From: Capsaspora owczarzaki ATCC 30864
Lineage: Eukaryota; Opisthokonta; Filasterea
Length of the DNA stretch: 64,000 nucleotides
Direction of reading: 5' to 3'
Assembly (NCBI RefSeq): GCF_000151315.2
Contig: NW_011887304.1
Location: 665,690-729,689, forward strand
Position numbers and translations under genes: made by a program. A model generated the notes under the pieces. The model was not told the origin of the DNA. It was given only the letters and a program-made list of their open reading frames with translations, and did no database searches. Shown here in pieces: positions 1 through 10,551 of the stretch (within the stretch, counting starts at the first letter, position 1; every line of letters begins with the position of its first letter).

Positions 1-1
1 C

Positions 2-385
2 GGCAGCCCGTCGCAGCAGTCGATGATTTACTCTGTCAACGGCCACTCGCACCACCACCACCACACGGGCGGCGTGGACAACCTCGTGTACGCCAACACT
101 TCCTTTTCCGGGTCGCACCCATTCTCTGGCGTCGGGAGCCATCCAGGCAGCTCTGGCTTGAGCTTGACCATCCCTCCCACCGCGCTCGGCATGGCATCCT
201 CTGGCAACGGCTCGGGCACGGCAAGCCCCAACCCTTCCAGCCCGCTGTCTCCGCGCTCGTACTCTCGCGCACGCTTTGGTCGCAAGGTGGTTGCTCAGCA
301 GGCTCCTCCGCCGTCCTCGACCAACCGCGCTCAAGGCCGCAAGAAGGCCCACAGCTTTGGGGACGAGCCACTTCCCAGCCTGTAG
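2..385 (+). CDS. 3' end of an unrecognised low-complexity protein (partial)
   Basis: The frame is open from the left edge to a TAG at 383-385, so this is the C-terminal 127 residues of a longer gene. It is rich in Ser, Gly, Pro and His, has a run of five histidines near the start, and a basic patch (RARFGRK) followed by a second (GRKKAH) close to the end. I see no folded domain. The composition suggests a disordered regulatory tail, but that is inference. The first in-frame ATG (position 23) is probably internal, since the frame runs on upstream of it. Confidence 0.6.
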   Translation, partial: GSPSQQSMIYSVNGHSHHHHHTGGVDNLVYANTSFSGSHPFSGVGSHPGSSGLSLTIPPTALGMASSGNGSGTASPNPSSPLSPRSYSRARFGRKVVAQQAPPPSSTNRAQGRKKAHSFGDEPLPSL

Positions 386-956
386 AGAGAAACTTACTTT
401 TTTTGTTTTCTCATTGGATTTTACCCAACATCTTTTACTCCCCCCCCCACAGTACTTTAATCGTTGTGATCGATTTTTTGCGATTTTCTTCTTCTTCTTC
501 TTCTTCTGTTTTCTTCTTTTCTTCCTGTACAACTGTTCTCGTCGTATTTTTGGGTTGGTGGGACGGTCTCTCGCTGGCGTGAGACTGCTTCCTTGCAAAA
601 CCAATTCTTCACCTTTACGTGAAGCTTGCCCTTCCCTCCCCAGTCACCATTAGTTGCCTTTTTCTCCTTCTTTTGCTGCTGCTGCTACTACTACTCTTAC
701 TACTACTTCTTCTTTGTTTTATATTTGCTCCCCCTGCTGTTCCGCTTGCTTGCTTCACCCCTTTGCCATCGATTTAAGATCTGCATGCAATGCAATGTTG
801 ATGATTTTTCTATGTGTGTTTGTTGTTGCCTTCTTCTTCCGTGGTCCCTCCCTCATGTGTAGTCGCTGTTCCTTGTATTTCACGTGTAGATACATATAAA
901 AACAAAAGGTTTTCTCATCTCGTCCCTTTTGCTTTCTTGCTTGGGCTCAGTCGTTC
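386..956. other. Intergenic region, pyrimidine-rich
   Basis: About 570 bases with T/C-rich runs (repeated CTT and TACTAC units around 490-710) and no supported ORF. It should hold the 3' UTR of the upstream gene and the promoter and leader of the mitochondrial carrier gene that starts at 957. Confidence 0.5.
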
Positions 957-3900
957 ATGCAACAGCAGAGTCGAACGACCGTTGCTGCGGCTGGTCACAA
1001 TCTGTTCGCCGGCGCGGCAAGGTAGATCTTCGGGTTTTTTTAATTTATTGATCTCATTGTTTTGACGTGATTACCATTTTTGTTTGGGTTTCTGAGCAAC
1101 TTTGTTTTCTCACACTCTGTTTGCGTGCGTTGGTGGCACAGCGGCTTTGCCTCGTCCGTCCTGCTTCAGCCACTCGATGTCGTCAAGACGCACATCCAGT
1201 TCACAGCTCAGTCCGATCACAGGTCTGTTTGGTCTGTGTGTGTGTGTCGTGGTTGAGTGGTGCTGACGTTGCGTGCGCTGATGACCACGCTGGACCCTGA
1301 CTCTGACCCCTGAACCCTGCGCTGATCCAATGTCGAAATCGGTGCAGAATCGTGACTGCGTTCCGCCATATTGTTGCGCGCGACGGGATGGTCGGCTTGT
1401 GGCGTGGGACTGTTCCAACGCTCTACCGCACTGTGCCTGGCGTTGCACTCTACTTTCACTCGCTGAGCATCGCCAAGCATGCGCTGAGCAAGGCACCAGA
1501 CCCAACCACAGGAAAAGTATGGCGAAAATTCACAGTCAAGTGTGATATCAGCATGATTTTCGATTTTGGATTTGATACAGTATTGTGCGTCCGAAGTGAA
1601 AACTGCAAAATGAGTTTGGAAATAGAAACGGACGATTTGGTTTTTAAACATATGAAATGGTACAAATTTGTAGTGCGATTTTGGACAAAATGCTATCGAT
1701 TTGGTTTTTAAAAACACGAAACTGTCCAAACTGCGCCCGAGTTGGTTTTTGCCAAGATAAGGTCTGGTTTTTTGGCGCGAACAATTTGGAATAACAGCTT
1801 GAAACTGAAAATTCGCACTCTTGGTTGGGAAATTGCCACTTCATGTTTGGGATTTGCAAACACCCCCAGACGAACCTGCTCTGTAGCCATGCCCAAACGT
1901 CAAAACGAGGCGCAGGCCACCGAATCACGCGCGCCGCGGAAGTGTGTCCATCTAGAAGACCCCGAACGGAAGCGGATCATCGACTTGGCTGTTGATCGCG
2001 CCTTGCCTCTCGTCACGGTCGCCAGCATGCTCCATCACCCCATCAGCACTGTGTCCAACGTAGTGCAACGTTTCAAGGAGCGCGGAGAGTGGACGTCACA
2101 TCACGTCAATCCCAAGGGATGCCGTGTGCTCACAGCGGAGCATCTCCATTTTCTCGAGATGGAGCTCGACAAGAACGTCAATGTGACCAATCAAGAGCTC
2201 CAGGACCTCCTCCTGACGACATTTGGCATTCAAGTGCATCAAGCAACCATCGGGCGTGCCATGTTACGACAGGGCTTCACGTTCAAGCGCGTGTATGAGC
2301 AGGTCAAGGTGAAAAATTCGCCTGAAATCAAAGCCCAACGCAAGAAATGGGCTGAGCTCTTCGAGGCTTTCCAGACACCTGTGGATCGCTTGTTCTACGT
2401 GGGCGAGAGTGGATTTAATGCGAATCAGCATCGAACGCGAGGTCGATCTCGCAAGGGCGCGCGCGCAATCGTTCAAGTTGGCAGTATTCGTGCAGCGAAT
2501 TTCACGCTCATTGCAGCGATCGGAATGAGCGGCGTTGTGTTGAATGAGATCCAGCTCGGAGGCGTGACTGGCCATGTCTTTGCGGAGGCGATGACGAAGC
2601 TGTTTGACAAGCTCGAGGCAAAAAACGCCGTCGACACCGCCGCGTCTGGCATCGCTGTGGATGAGCTCCCAGTGCAGCAGCTTGAGCCCGACCTCCCCCT
2701 TACAAACGTGATTGAGGACAGTGTGTCGATCAGTAATGCAGTTCACATGCCACTGCTGACGTCCGGTGCAGCGTCGTCCCAACCACCTGCCCCTCCCGCT
2801 GCAGTTGTGTCGTCTGCTGCGTCTGCAGCTGGCGGGTCAGCTCCTGCTTCCACCTCTGCTTCCTCTGCATCCACCTCTGCTTCCACCTCTGCTTCGACGA
2901 CCAGAAAGAAGCGCCGTTCTCGTCGCAGGATTCTCGACGATGATGACAACGATGATGGCGGCGTCTACGTTCCACCACACGAAGAACTCATTCAAGACGA
3001 GATTGATGAGCACAATGACAATACTTCCTATTTCGTACCGAGCGAAGAGCACCCAGGTGTCAGCTTTCCGGGACATCATCGCTACAAAGCCTGGATCGTG
3101 CTCGACAACGCGCGCATTCACAAGACTCCCGAAGTGCGCGAGCTTTTTGCACGCCGCGGGTATGGGANNNNNNNNNNNNNNNNNNNNNNNNNNNNNNNNN
3201 NNNNNNNNNNNNNNNNNNNNNNNNNNNNNNNNNNNNNNNNNNNNNNNNNNNNNNNNNNNNNNNNNNNATCGAGTATGTCTTCACCAAGTGAAGGCTGCGT
3301 TCAAGCGCTCCCGGCTGGAACCGAACGAAACAATCTCAAGTCGCATTACCGCTGCTGTTGGTACCGTGACGGCAACGCATTGCCAAAACACTATCACACA
3401 TGTTCAGCTCAAGTACTTTAATGCTTGTCACGAGATGCACGATGTGCTAGATTAGTTGGCGTGCTCTCCTTCGAAAGCTCCCTCAATGGCACCCGCTCGC
3501 CTGTTTTGGGTGGTCGTTTGATGTGATCGTCCGTGTCATGTTACATGTATAAATACTGCATTATTGTACATCCATTTCAAATCATGTTTATTCTGCAACA
3601 AGCATCTGCCAAAGACAAGTCGATGGCTTTCATAAAAAAAAAAAACACCACAGTCCGGTCGGCCTTGCGTCCTTTCTTCACTCTACCCGTAAACCTTCAT
3701 AAAACAAACATAGTTAAGCCTATTTATACATGCATGTACATGTATTGAGCGTATGCAAGCTGGAGCGCTCCACTGTGGAGTGCACATTGCGTTGTCATTG
3801 GTGCTGCAACTGGCTGGTCGTTAGGAATGATCGGAACAATCCACTCGGCATACGATTGCCACCAATTTAATGACACTATGATAAACTATGCGAATGCTAA

Positions 3901-5374
3901 TGCTTACACCGAAATGGCTCGTGAGTACGAGCCCTGGGTGGTAAAGACGTCGCTGTGGAAGTAATTCATAAAAACTCTAGTTCGAGTTCTTCCCGAGCCC
4001 TAGCTTTCCCGCTACTCACCCCAGCATCTAATGACCTTCCAAGATACATGATTCAATTCAAATACTTCCTGAAGTTGTTGGTAATTCTAACATCTCAAGT
4101 GGGTTAATTCGAAATACAAGCTTGCAAAAACCAACTCGTTGAAAACCAAATCGAACGCACAAAAACCAATTACGGAAAAAACCATTTTTCTCGCACTTTC
4201 AACCAAGCTACTTGTTTCCAGTCCGATTTTCCTCACTTCGTCCGCTCTAATTTCCAACCTCGCCTGCTGTGATTTCGACCTCGACTGCATAATACTGTAC
4301 TCAACTGAACTTTTGTCCTTTTTTCATTCTGAACACATGCAATGATTTCGCTTGTGGAACAGCGCCCAGTGTTGTCACCCGAGCGGGCATTCATTGCGGG
4401 GTTTTCCGCTCGAGCAAACGTCGTTATTATCACACTTCCACTCACGCTGATCAAAACGCGTTTTGAGGTACGTTGAGTGATTTTGAGTGATTTTTGCTGA
4501 AGGGGGAACAGCGTTTCAGTTGCGAGCCAACATCTATTGGATGACACACACACAGAGCGGATTGTACTCTTATTCCAGCATGTGGAATGCGTTCAGGACG
4601 ATTGCAGAAACGGAGCGATTCCGAGGCAAGTCTTTCTGTTGTTTGGTTTTTTGTCGATTTTTTTAAAGCAAAACATTGCTAATCCGTCCTCGTTTATAGG
4701 CCTGTTTAAAGGGCTCACCGCCACTGTGATGCGCGATGCACCATTTTCAGGCATCTACTACGCCTGCTGGGAAGAAACTCGCCGGTTTTTGCTCGGTACT
4801 TGCGTTTCGCGTTTATGTAGCCATCCCCATGCCCGCATTGTACTGACAGGAATGGCATGTTGTAGCACATCAATCAACAAATGACACATCCAAAGGACCG
4901 TTCGTGATGCCTTTGACCAATCTCGCTTCCGGTATGCAAGCCTGCGTTCTGCCCCCTTCGTCAAAGCGCAGCGTTGCTGACGACTTCTCTTTTGCTCTTT
5001 CACGCTTTCACCAGGTCTCTGGGCTGGATTTCTTGCTACAACTGCTACACACCCACCCGATGTAATACGCGCTCGCATGCAGCTCTACCCAGAGCAATAT
5101 CCAACCTTCTTTTCCTCGCTCTCCAAGATTGTGCAGGCACGTATTGCGTTTTATTTTTCTGGTCGGCGCGAGATGGAAAGAGAGTGCACTATTGCCTTTT
5201 GCTTGCTGCAGGTACGGTCCAACTCACATTATCAGTCTCTCGCGGGTGCAGGACGAAGGAGTGGCAGGCTTGGCTCGTGGGATTGTGCCTCGTGTTTTAC
5301 GCAAATCCATCACCACTGCCGTGACCTGGACGATCTATGAGGAAGCCATTGCCGCCATGCTTGGTTTGCGCTAG
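957..5374 (+). CDS. SLC25A38: Mitochondrial glycine carrier, SLC25A38/Hem25 type
   Basis: Nine exons: 957-1021, 1142-1222, 1348-1516, 4363-4467, 4556-4625, 4700-4795, 4866-4931, 5015-5136 and 5252-5374, giving about 298 residues, the usual length of the family. Three mitochondrial-carrier repeats are visible, with signature motifs PLDVVK, PLTLIK and PPDVIR at the odd-numbered helices. The wording around them (SGFASSVLLQPLDVVKT, GLWRGTVPTLYRTVPG, IIYY-like GIYYACWEE, ending TWTIYEEAIAAM) fits SLC25A38, the inner-membrane glycine importer needed for the first step of heme synthesis, rather than an ADP/ATP carrier. Intron 3 (1517-4362) carries a 2.7-kb Tc1/mariner element. Two introns (after 4625 and 5136) appear to use GC donors. 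For the last one, reading on to a GT donor at about 5215 would add 27 in-frame residues absent from the family. Confidence 0.88.
1578..1756 (+). repeat. Left terminal inverted repeat of the Tc1/mariner element
   Basis: Reads CAGTATTGTGCGTCCGAAG at its outer end and CGAGTTGGTTTTTGCCAAG at its inner end. The reverse complement of 4121-4297 matches in order, with shared blocks at the tip, near GGAAAT..GCGGACGA, at CGATTTGGTTTT and at CGAGTTGGTTTTTGC. Identity is clearly below 100 percent with small indels. Confidence 0.75.
1889..3455 (+). pseudogene. Tc1/mariner transposase, inactivated
   Basis: The ATG at 1889 opens a frame with a paired helix-turn-helix N-terminus, then the DDE/D catalytic core. 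The first catalytic block reads FYVGESGFN where the family has V-D-E-[ST]-G-F-N, so the first catalytic Asp is Gly (codon GGC at 2402-2404, one transition from GAC). The second block VLDNARIHKT is intact. The third block (IEYVF) follows the N gap and is separated from its continuation VKAAFKRSRLEP by a one-base frame change near 3285-3290. Between blocks one and two there is an unusual insert of roughly 130 residues rich in Ser, Ala and Thr, a basic KKRRSRRR patch and an acidic run. The lost Asp alone predicts no strand transfer. Frame across the gap cannot be judged because the N run has arbitrary length. Confidence 0.85.
3168..3267. other. Assembly gap (100 N) inside the transposase
   Basis: Exactly 100 N, the usual placeholder for a gap of unknown size. 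It hides the segment between the second and third catalytic blocks of the transposase. Confidence 0.99.
3764..3964 (+). other. Orphan open frame inside the transposon
   Basis: A 66-codon frame without its own ATG at the 5' end, ending at a TAA, between the transposase and the right inverted repeat. It contains a glycine-rich hydrophobic stretch (VVIGAATGWSLGMIGTI) followed by a polar tail (NDTMINYANANAYTEMAREY) ending in SLWK, which reads like a small one-span membrane protein or a captured exon. An AG at 3762-3763 could act as splice acceptor. I do not recognise it. It may equally be chance coding potential. Confidence 0.25.
4121..4297 (-). repeat. Right terminal inverted repeat of the Tc1/mariner element
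   Basis: Inverted, diverged copy of 1578-1756. The inner end CTTGCAAAAACCAACTCG (4121-4138) is the reverse complement of the left inner end apart from one base, and the outer end GCATAATACTG is followed by TA. Confidence 0.75.
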
Positions 5375-5556
5375 TCTCGGGTTCCTCTCCGGGGCATTGG
5401 AATCAACTCTTGTACACACATACATGCAACATTACAAATCGAAACCAAATTGAAACCGACCTGTCAAAATAGTGTATTCCAGTGATTGTCTCCGTCTCTC
5501 ACCCATCTTAGTAGCCCCCTCCACCTGCAGTCACTTTCTCTTCACTCAAAGGGGGA

Positions 5557-7955
5557 ATGTCCGTCCCAGTACTCCTCCTGCAGGTCGCTGTGCTGCTGCT
5601 TGCATTGCTCGGCGTGGTCGTCGTGGTGCAGCGCCTCCAATCCCGCACGGCCAAGCGCGTCTGCATTGTCGTTCTCGGCGACTTTGGCCGCAGTCCACGC
5701 ATGCAGGTGAGTGGTCGATCGTTGAGTGGCGGGGGGAGGGGGCAACAGGCGATGGGGACGTATGCGAGTTGATCGTTGGCTGATTTTCTCTGCGTTCGCA
5801 TCTGCGACGTCGGCGCCTGTGCGTTCTCGATTGTTTGGGATGGTGTCAGTATCACGCAATGTCGCTGGCAGCGTTGGGACTCGAGGTGGACGTCCTGGCG
5901 TACTCGGGCAGCCGGCCACACGACGAGATTCGCAGCAATCCGCGCATCCACCTGGTCGCATTGCGTGAAGCGCCGCGCATCGCTCCAGGTGCGTTAACGT
6001 GTCACTTCAAGTCTGATGGAGTTGTACTTGTGGCTGGATTTTGAGTTTGAGGTGTTGGAGGGCCACAAGTCGTGCCAATCTCACCCAATCCTGCCACTCA
6101 TGCCAATCTTACCAAACGTACCACACCGTGCCAAACACGAACAGGATTGCCAAAACCATTCTACCTTGTTTATGGTGTTGCGAAAGCTGCATTCCTTGCA
6201 GCGCAACTCGTCTTGAGATTGATGGCGATGCGGCCGTATCGATGGTGCTTGATTCAGGTAACGTTTGCTTGTAGGCGCACAAGCATTGGTTTTGCACGCT
6301 CAAACGGCTGTCTTTGATGCCGATACAGAACCCTCCAACGATTCCGACGTTTGCACTTGCCTGGGCAATCTGTCGACTCAGGAATGCCAAGCTTGTGATT
6401 GATTGGCACAACTACGGCTACACAATCCTTGGACTTGCTCATGGAGCTGAAAGCCGCGTCGTGCGGCTGGCAAAGTGGTACGCGTGCTTGTGAAATGAGT
6501 CCCGCGCCACAGATCAGCCAAACTCACTCTTCTCGCAATGCAGGTTTGAGTTTACTTTTGGTCGATGGGGCGACGCCCATTTTTGTGTCACCGAAGCCAT
6601 GCGCCGTGATCTGCGCCTTTGGGGCATTGATGCACGCACACTGTACGACCGCCCACCACCAATGTTTCAAGAGACGTCCGTGGAGGATTCGCACCAGGCA
6701 AGTTTTTTGTCGGGCTTGTCGCATATTTGTCGTCTGCATGCGATACGCGTGCCTTTCATTGCGCTGACCTGAGGAGGGGTGGTGGTGTCACACGAGTAGC
6801 TCTTCTGCAAGTTGGATCGGGAAAATCCTGGGCTCTTCACGCTCCCTTTTGCAAATCAACAACCCGTTCGCCAAACACGATCAAAAACCGCAGCAGAATC
6901 CACGAATGCCAGTCCAGACACACCGACTCGCACGCTTGTGACTGTTGCAAACCCTTCAGGCCAGATCGAGCTGGTTGCCCAGCGCCCTGCACTGCTCGTC
7001 AGCAGCACCAGCTGGACTGAAGATGAGGACTTTTCCATGCTGCTCCAGGTGAGTCGTGGTGGTTGACACTGTAGGTTGCTTTTTTTCTATCGTCTCACCA
7101 GTGGAATACTGCAGGCTTTGGAGGCGTACGAGGAGAAGGCAAAAGTCGAGGAAAATGCGCTGCCAAACATCATTTGCTTGATTACGGGTACGATCGGATT
7201 GTTATTCCTTGTGAATGTGGCAGCTGGTTTGGCAGCTGGTTTTTGCTTGGGCACTCAGCCTGAGATGTTCTTGGCTTGACTTTAATTTTGGAACAAACCG
7301 TTTCAGGCAAAGGACCGATGAAGGCATTTTACGAAGCACAGATTGCGGCCAAACAGTGGCTCTGTGTGCGCATCCGAACTCTCTGGCTCGAGGCTGCTGA
7401 TTATCCCCGGTTGCTTGGTATGAGGTTGAAGACGGTGCTCAATGAGCGACGCGACTGTTCCTAACTTGATTGGGAATCGCAGGTGCTTGCAATTTGGGCG
7501 TCTGTCTTCACAAGTCGTCGTCGGGACTGGATCTACCAATGAAGGTGGTCGACATGTTTGGTTGCGGACTTCCCGTCTGTGCTGTGGGATTTCAGTGGTA
7601 CGCTCGCTTTCGAAGACCTGGTTGAAACGGCAAACAATCCGTGTTCTCAACGTTCTGCGTTCCAGTTTGCACGAGCTTGTAGAACACCGCAAGAACGGGC
7701 TAGTTTTCCGGACTTCCGCAGAGCTATGCGAGCAACTTCAGGTGCGTTTTGTAGCTTTGTCGCGAATGTGGACAATTCGTTCAACCCAAAGCACGTGCAC
7801 TCAAATCTGTTTGCATGCGACAGAGCCTCCTGTACGGATTTCCCAGCCAGGACTTTAAGCTCCGCGAAATGCGCAAGCACTTGCAACGGCAGCGCATCGA
7901 AGAGGGTCGTTGGGCCGAAAACTGGACGGCAATCGCTGCGCCAGTGTTTATCTGA
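5557..7955 (+). CDS. ALG1: Chitobiosyldiphosphodolichol beta-mannosyltransferase (ALG1)
   Basis: Eleven exons: 5557-5706, 5850-5988, 6145-6257, 6329-6477, 6544-6697, 6800-7048, 7115-7187, 7307-7417, 7483-7597, 7666-7741 and 7824-7955, about 486 residues. The enzyme adds the first mannose, from GDP-mannose, to dolichol-PP-GlcNAc2 on the cytosolic face of the ER (GT33 family). An N-terminal membrane anchor (hydrophobic residues 5-24) is followed by family blocks [36 protein letters not shown], and near the C-terminus [20 protein letters not shown] and [14 protein letters not shown], which include the nucleotide-sugar binding region of the GT-B fold. The intron after exon 5 has a GC donor (CAG|GCAAGT). 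A linker of about 40 residues in exon 6 is specific to this copy. Confidence 0.93.
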
Positions 7956-8113
7956 GCTGTATTTTCAGGAATTTTTTTTCCAATCCAGTGAAACCCGACA
8001 GACTTGTCAGAGATCCGAAACCAAAAACCAAAAACCCAAAACCAAAAACCGAAAACTAAAAAACTACAACAACCCAAATCCGATCCGCTCAGTCTTCACT
8101 TTCACCGAAAATC

Positions 8114-10194
8114 ATGAGCGTGAACGCGAGTGTTTTCAATGCAGCGGCCGTGTCGCAGGACTGGACTTACCTGTCGTCCGCGCGCTATGCCGAGATGGGC
8201 GCGTTCGAGGCGTGCTGGACCTGGATGACGGACAACTTTACAGAGTACCAGATTGCAACCTGGGGCTCGCTCATTCTGCACCAAGTCATCTACTTTGGCC
8301 TGTGCCTCCCCGGCTTTCTCTTCCAGTTCCTCCCATTCATGCGCCGCTACAAGCTGCAGCAGGTATAATATAACAACCCAAAGCATTCACTTGTTTTTTC
8401 TTTCGTTTATGACATTGGGTTGGGGTTGGGGATTGTATGGGCTCTGCATTGGCGGTTTCGTTTTCCACGCGACTTTGCGTTCAAGTTTTTACAACAACAG
8501 TTGCTTTAGATGGTGAAATGCGACGCGATTTTCAGACAGCGACAAAAAGTCAAACAGTCTGAAAACGCCGAGTGAGAGTGATGATGATGATGACGATAGT
8601 GATGGTGATGATGACGATGCGTGAGAGTGAGGAATCGAACGTAGCGCGGAGAGTGGCGTGAGGATTGAAATGGGGTGACTTTTTATGATTCTCTTCTATG
8701 ACGACTACGATTACGATGGTGGATGTGAATGTGGATGACTGATCGAGCATCACAGCGGTTGGTTGTCGTCATGATGGTGTTGTACTTGTTGAAGCATTTG
8801 AAGGAGGGTGAAGCGGGGGAGGGGGCCGTGAAGCGTGTGGAAGCTGGGCGGATTCACATTCACATAAAAAAAAAAAAAAAAAAAGTCACCTCACTCGAAG
8901 CGCCAAATCCTCGCTCCCGACTCGACACTGGGCCAGGACGAACACGGACGACTGTCGAGTTGATTGGGTGTTGGTCGTCATGATGTGCAATGGTACATTG
9001 TTGCGCTCGTTCGGATTGGATGGAAGGGCGGAATCACACGACAAACAACAACGAGAGCGGGAAACAGAGCGGCTGTCGGCGTTTCAAAAAAAGACCCGAC
9101 CTGAACCACCCTACCTCACACCACCCTACCTCACACTCACATTATACATGTACGTGATTCTGTTGTATTGTATTGTATTGCGCTGACTTGTGTTGGATTG
9201 TGTTGGATAGGAAAAGCCAGAGACCTGGGAGCTCCAGTGGAAGTGCTTCCGAATGCTCATGTTCAACCACTTTTGCATTCAGGTAACAGCATAGTCAACG
9301 CGACAATGCAAATGAAAACATCGATCTCACCAAAAGCGTTAACGTACTGACATTGAACTTTTGTTTGTCGTTGGGGTAGACACCGCTGATCATGGGCACA
9401 CACTCGTTCATGCGCTACTTTGACATTCCGTACTTGTACAAGGACATCCCTGCCTGGTACGTTGACGACAAGACCGTGACAAGACCGTGTTGTTGCGTTC
9501 CGTCTGCGAATTTGGGCTGCAAACGCACTGACCTTTTGGGTTTTTGCGTAGGTACATTCTTGCCGCTCAGGTTTTCGCTTGCCTCGTCATTGAAGACACC
9601 TGGCACTACTTTATGCACCGATTGCTGCACCACAAGGCCATCTACAAGTACATCCACAAGGTTCACCACACCTTTGCCGCTCCGTTCGGCATGGTTGCCG
9701 AGTATGCCCACCCCGCAGAGACTCTGAGTACGCATTTTGTCGATGGTTGCACTCTCTCCATTGCGTTTCTTGCTTTACTGATCGTATCTCCATTTGGCAC
9801 TGATACAGTTCTTGGCGTTGGATTCTTCCTCGGCGTTCTCATCTTTTGCAACCACCTCATTCTCAACTGGGCGTGGGTTACCCTCCGACTGATCGAGACC
9901 ATTGAGGTTCACAGCGGCTACGACATCTGGACTCCTCTGCACTTGCTTCCGTTCTATGGCGGTACGATTGGTTTGTTGGTGTAATGTCTGCTGCGTCTTG
10001 TACACGCTCTGACGGTTGACTGACCTCCGCGTGCAATAGGCGCCAAGTTCCACGATTTCCACCACATGAACTTTACCGGCAACTACGCTTCCACTTTCAC
10101 TTTCTGGGACAAGCTGTTCGGCACTGACGAGAGCTTCAACAAGTACCAAAAAGAAGTCGCTGCCAAGAAGGCAAAGCAAGTGAAGGCCGAGTAA
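8114..10194 (+). CDS. MSMO1: C4-methylsterol oxidase (sterol desaturase family)
   Basis: Six exons: 8114-8362, 9211-9282, 9380-9456, 9552-9727, 9809-9961 and 10040-10194, giving 293 residues, the length of the animal and fungal enzymes. It oxidises the C4 methyl groups of 4,4-dimethylsterols in the ER membrane using a di-iron centre. The three histidine clusters are present: HRLLH, HKVHH and HDFHH, with SGYD between the last two. The 81-nt intron at 9728-9808 has no stop and keeps frame, but removing it restores the family junction ETLILGVGFF, so it is an intron. Intron 1 (8363-9210) is by far the longest and holds GAT/GAC microsatellite and an A18 run. Implies de novo sterol synthesis. Confidence 0.93.
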
Positions 10195-10551
10195 ACTGCT
10201 TTCTGCTGTCTTGCGAATGCCAAGACGTATCGTTTTGATGATATTTTTTGTTGTTGTTGGTAGTTTGTTGTGCATTATTCTTGTTGTGACAATGGGGTCC
10301 TGCACAGGTTTTCGCTGTGAGAGTCTTCAGCACTACCCGTTGTGCCCCCTTTCATCTTTTGTACTTGATTTGTAATTTGGATACACACATTGAGACAAAA
10401 CGAAACAAACATAAACCACAGCAACAACAACAACAACAACAATAAAACAACAATAAAACAACAACAACAAAACAACAACAACAATGACCAGACAACGTTC
10501 CGGCCGTCTCGTCGGCTTCACACCAAAATCACACTCATACAGGCACTGCCA
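10195..10551. other. Convergent 3' spacer
   Basis: Between two genes that end towards each other. It contains CAA/AAC microsatellite (10415-10485). No ORF that I can support. Confidence 0.5.

Larger units (their letters stand above)
1578..4297 (+). mobile_element. Tc1/mariner (IS630 superfamily) DNA transposon, decayed
   Basis: A 2.72-kb element lies within intron 3 of the mitochondrial carrier gene. It begins CAGTATTGTGC right after a TA (1576-1577) and ends in the inverted form (GCATAATACTG) right before a TA (4298-4299), the target-site duplication typical of Tc1/mariner. Both ends are diverged inverted repeats of about 180 bp. It carries one transposase gene on the plus strand and a 100-N gap. 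The divergence of the ends and the damaged transposase show an old, non-autonomous copy. It sits in the host gene's sense orientation and should be spliced out with the intron. Confidence 0.85.

Noticed and set aside
56-70. Five consecutive His codons resembling an affinity tag
   Set aside because: Natural His-rich low-complexity context with varied neighbours and no vector sequence; not a sign of contamination.
5137-5217. Extension of the carrier-gene exon to a GT donor, adding 27 residues
   Set aside because: The added residues have no counterpart in the SLC25 family and split the conserved region before DEGVAGLARG; a GC donor at 5137 gives the expected protein.
9728-9808. In-frame coding through the 81-nt segment of the sterol oxidase
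   Set aside because: Splicing it out restores ETLILGVGFF as in the family, and it has GTACGC..ACAG borders.
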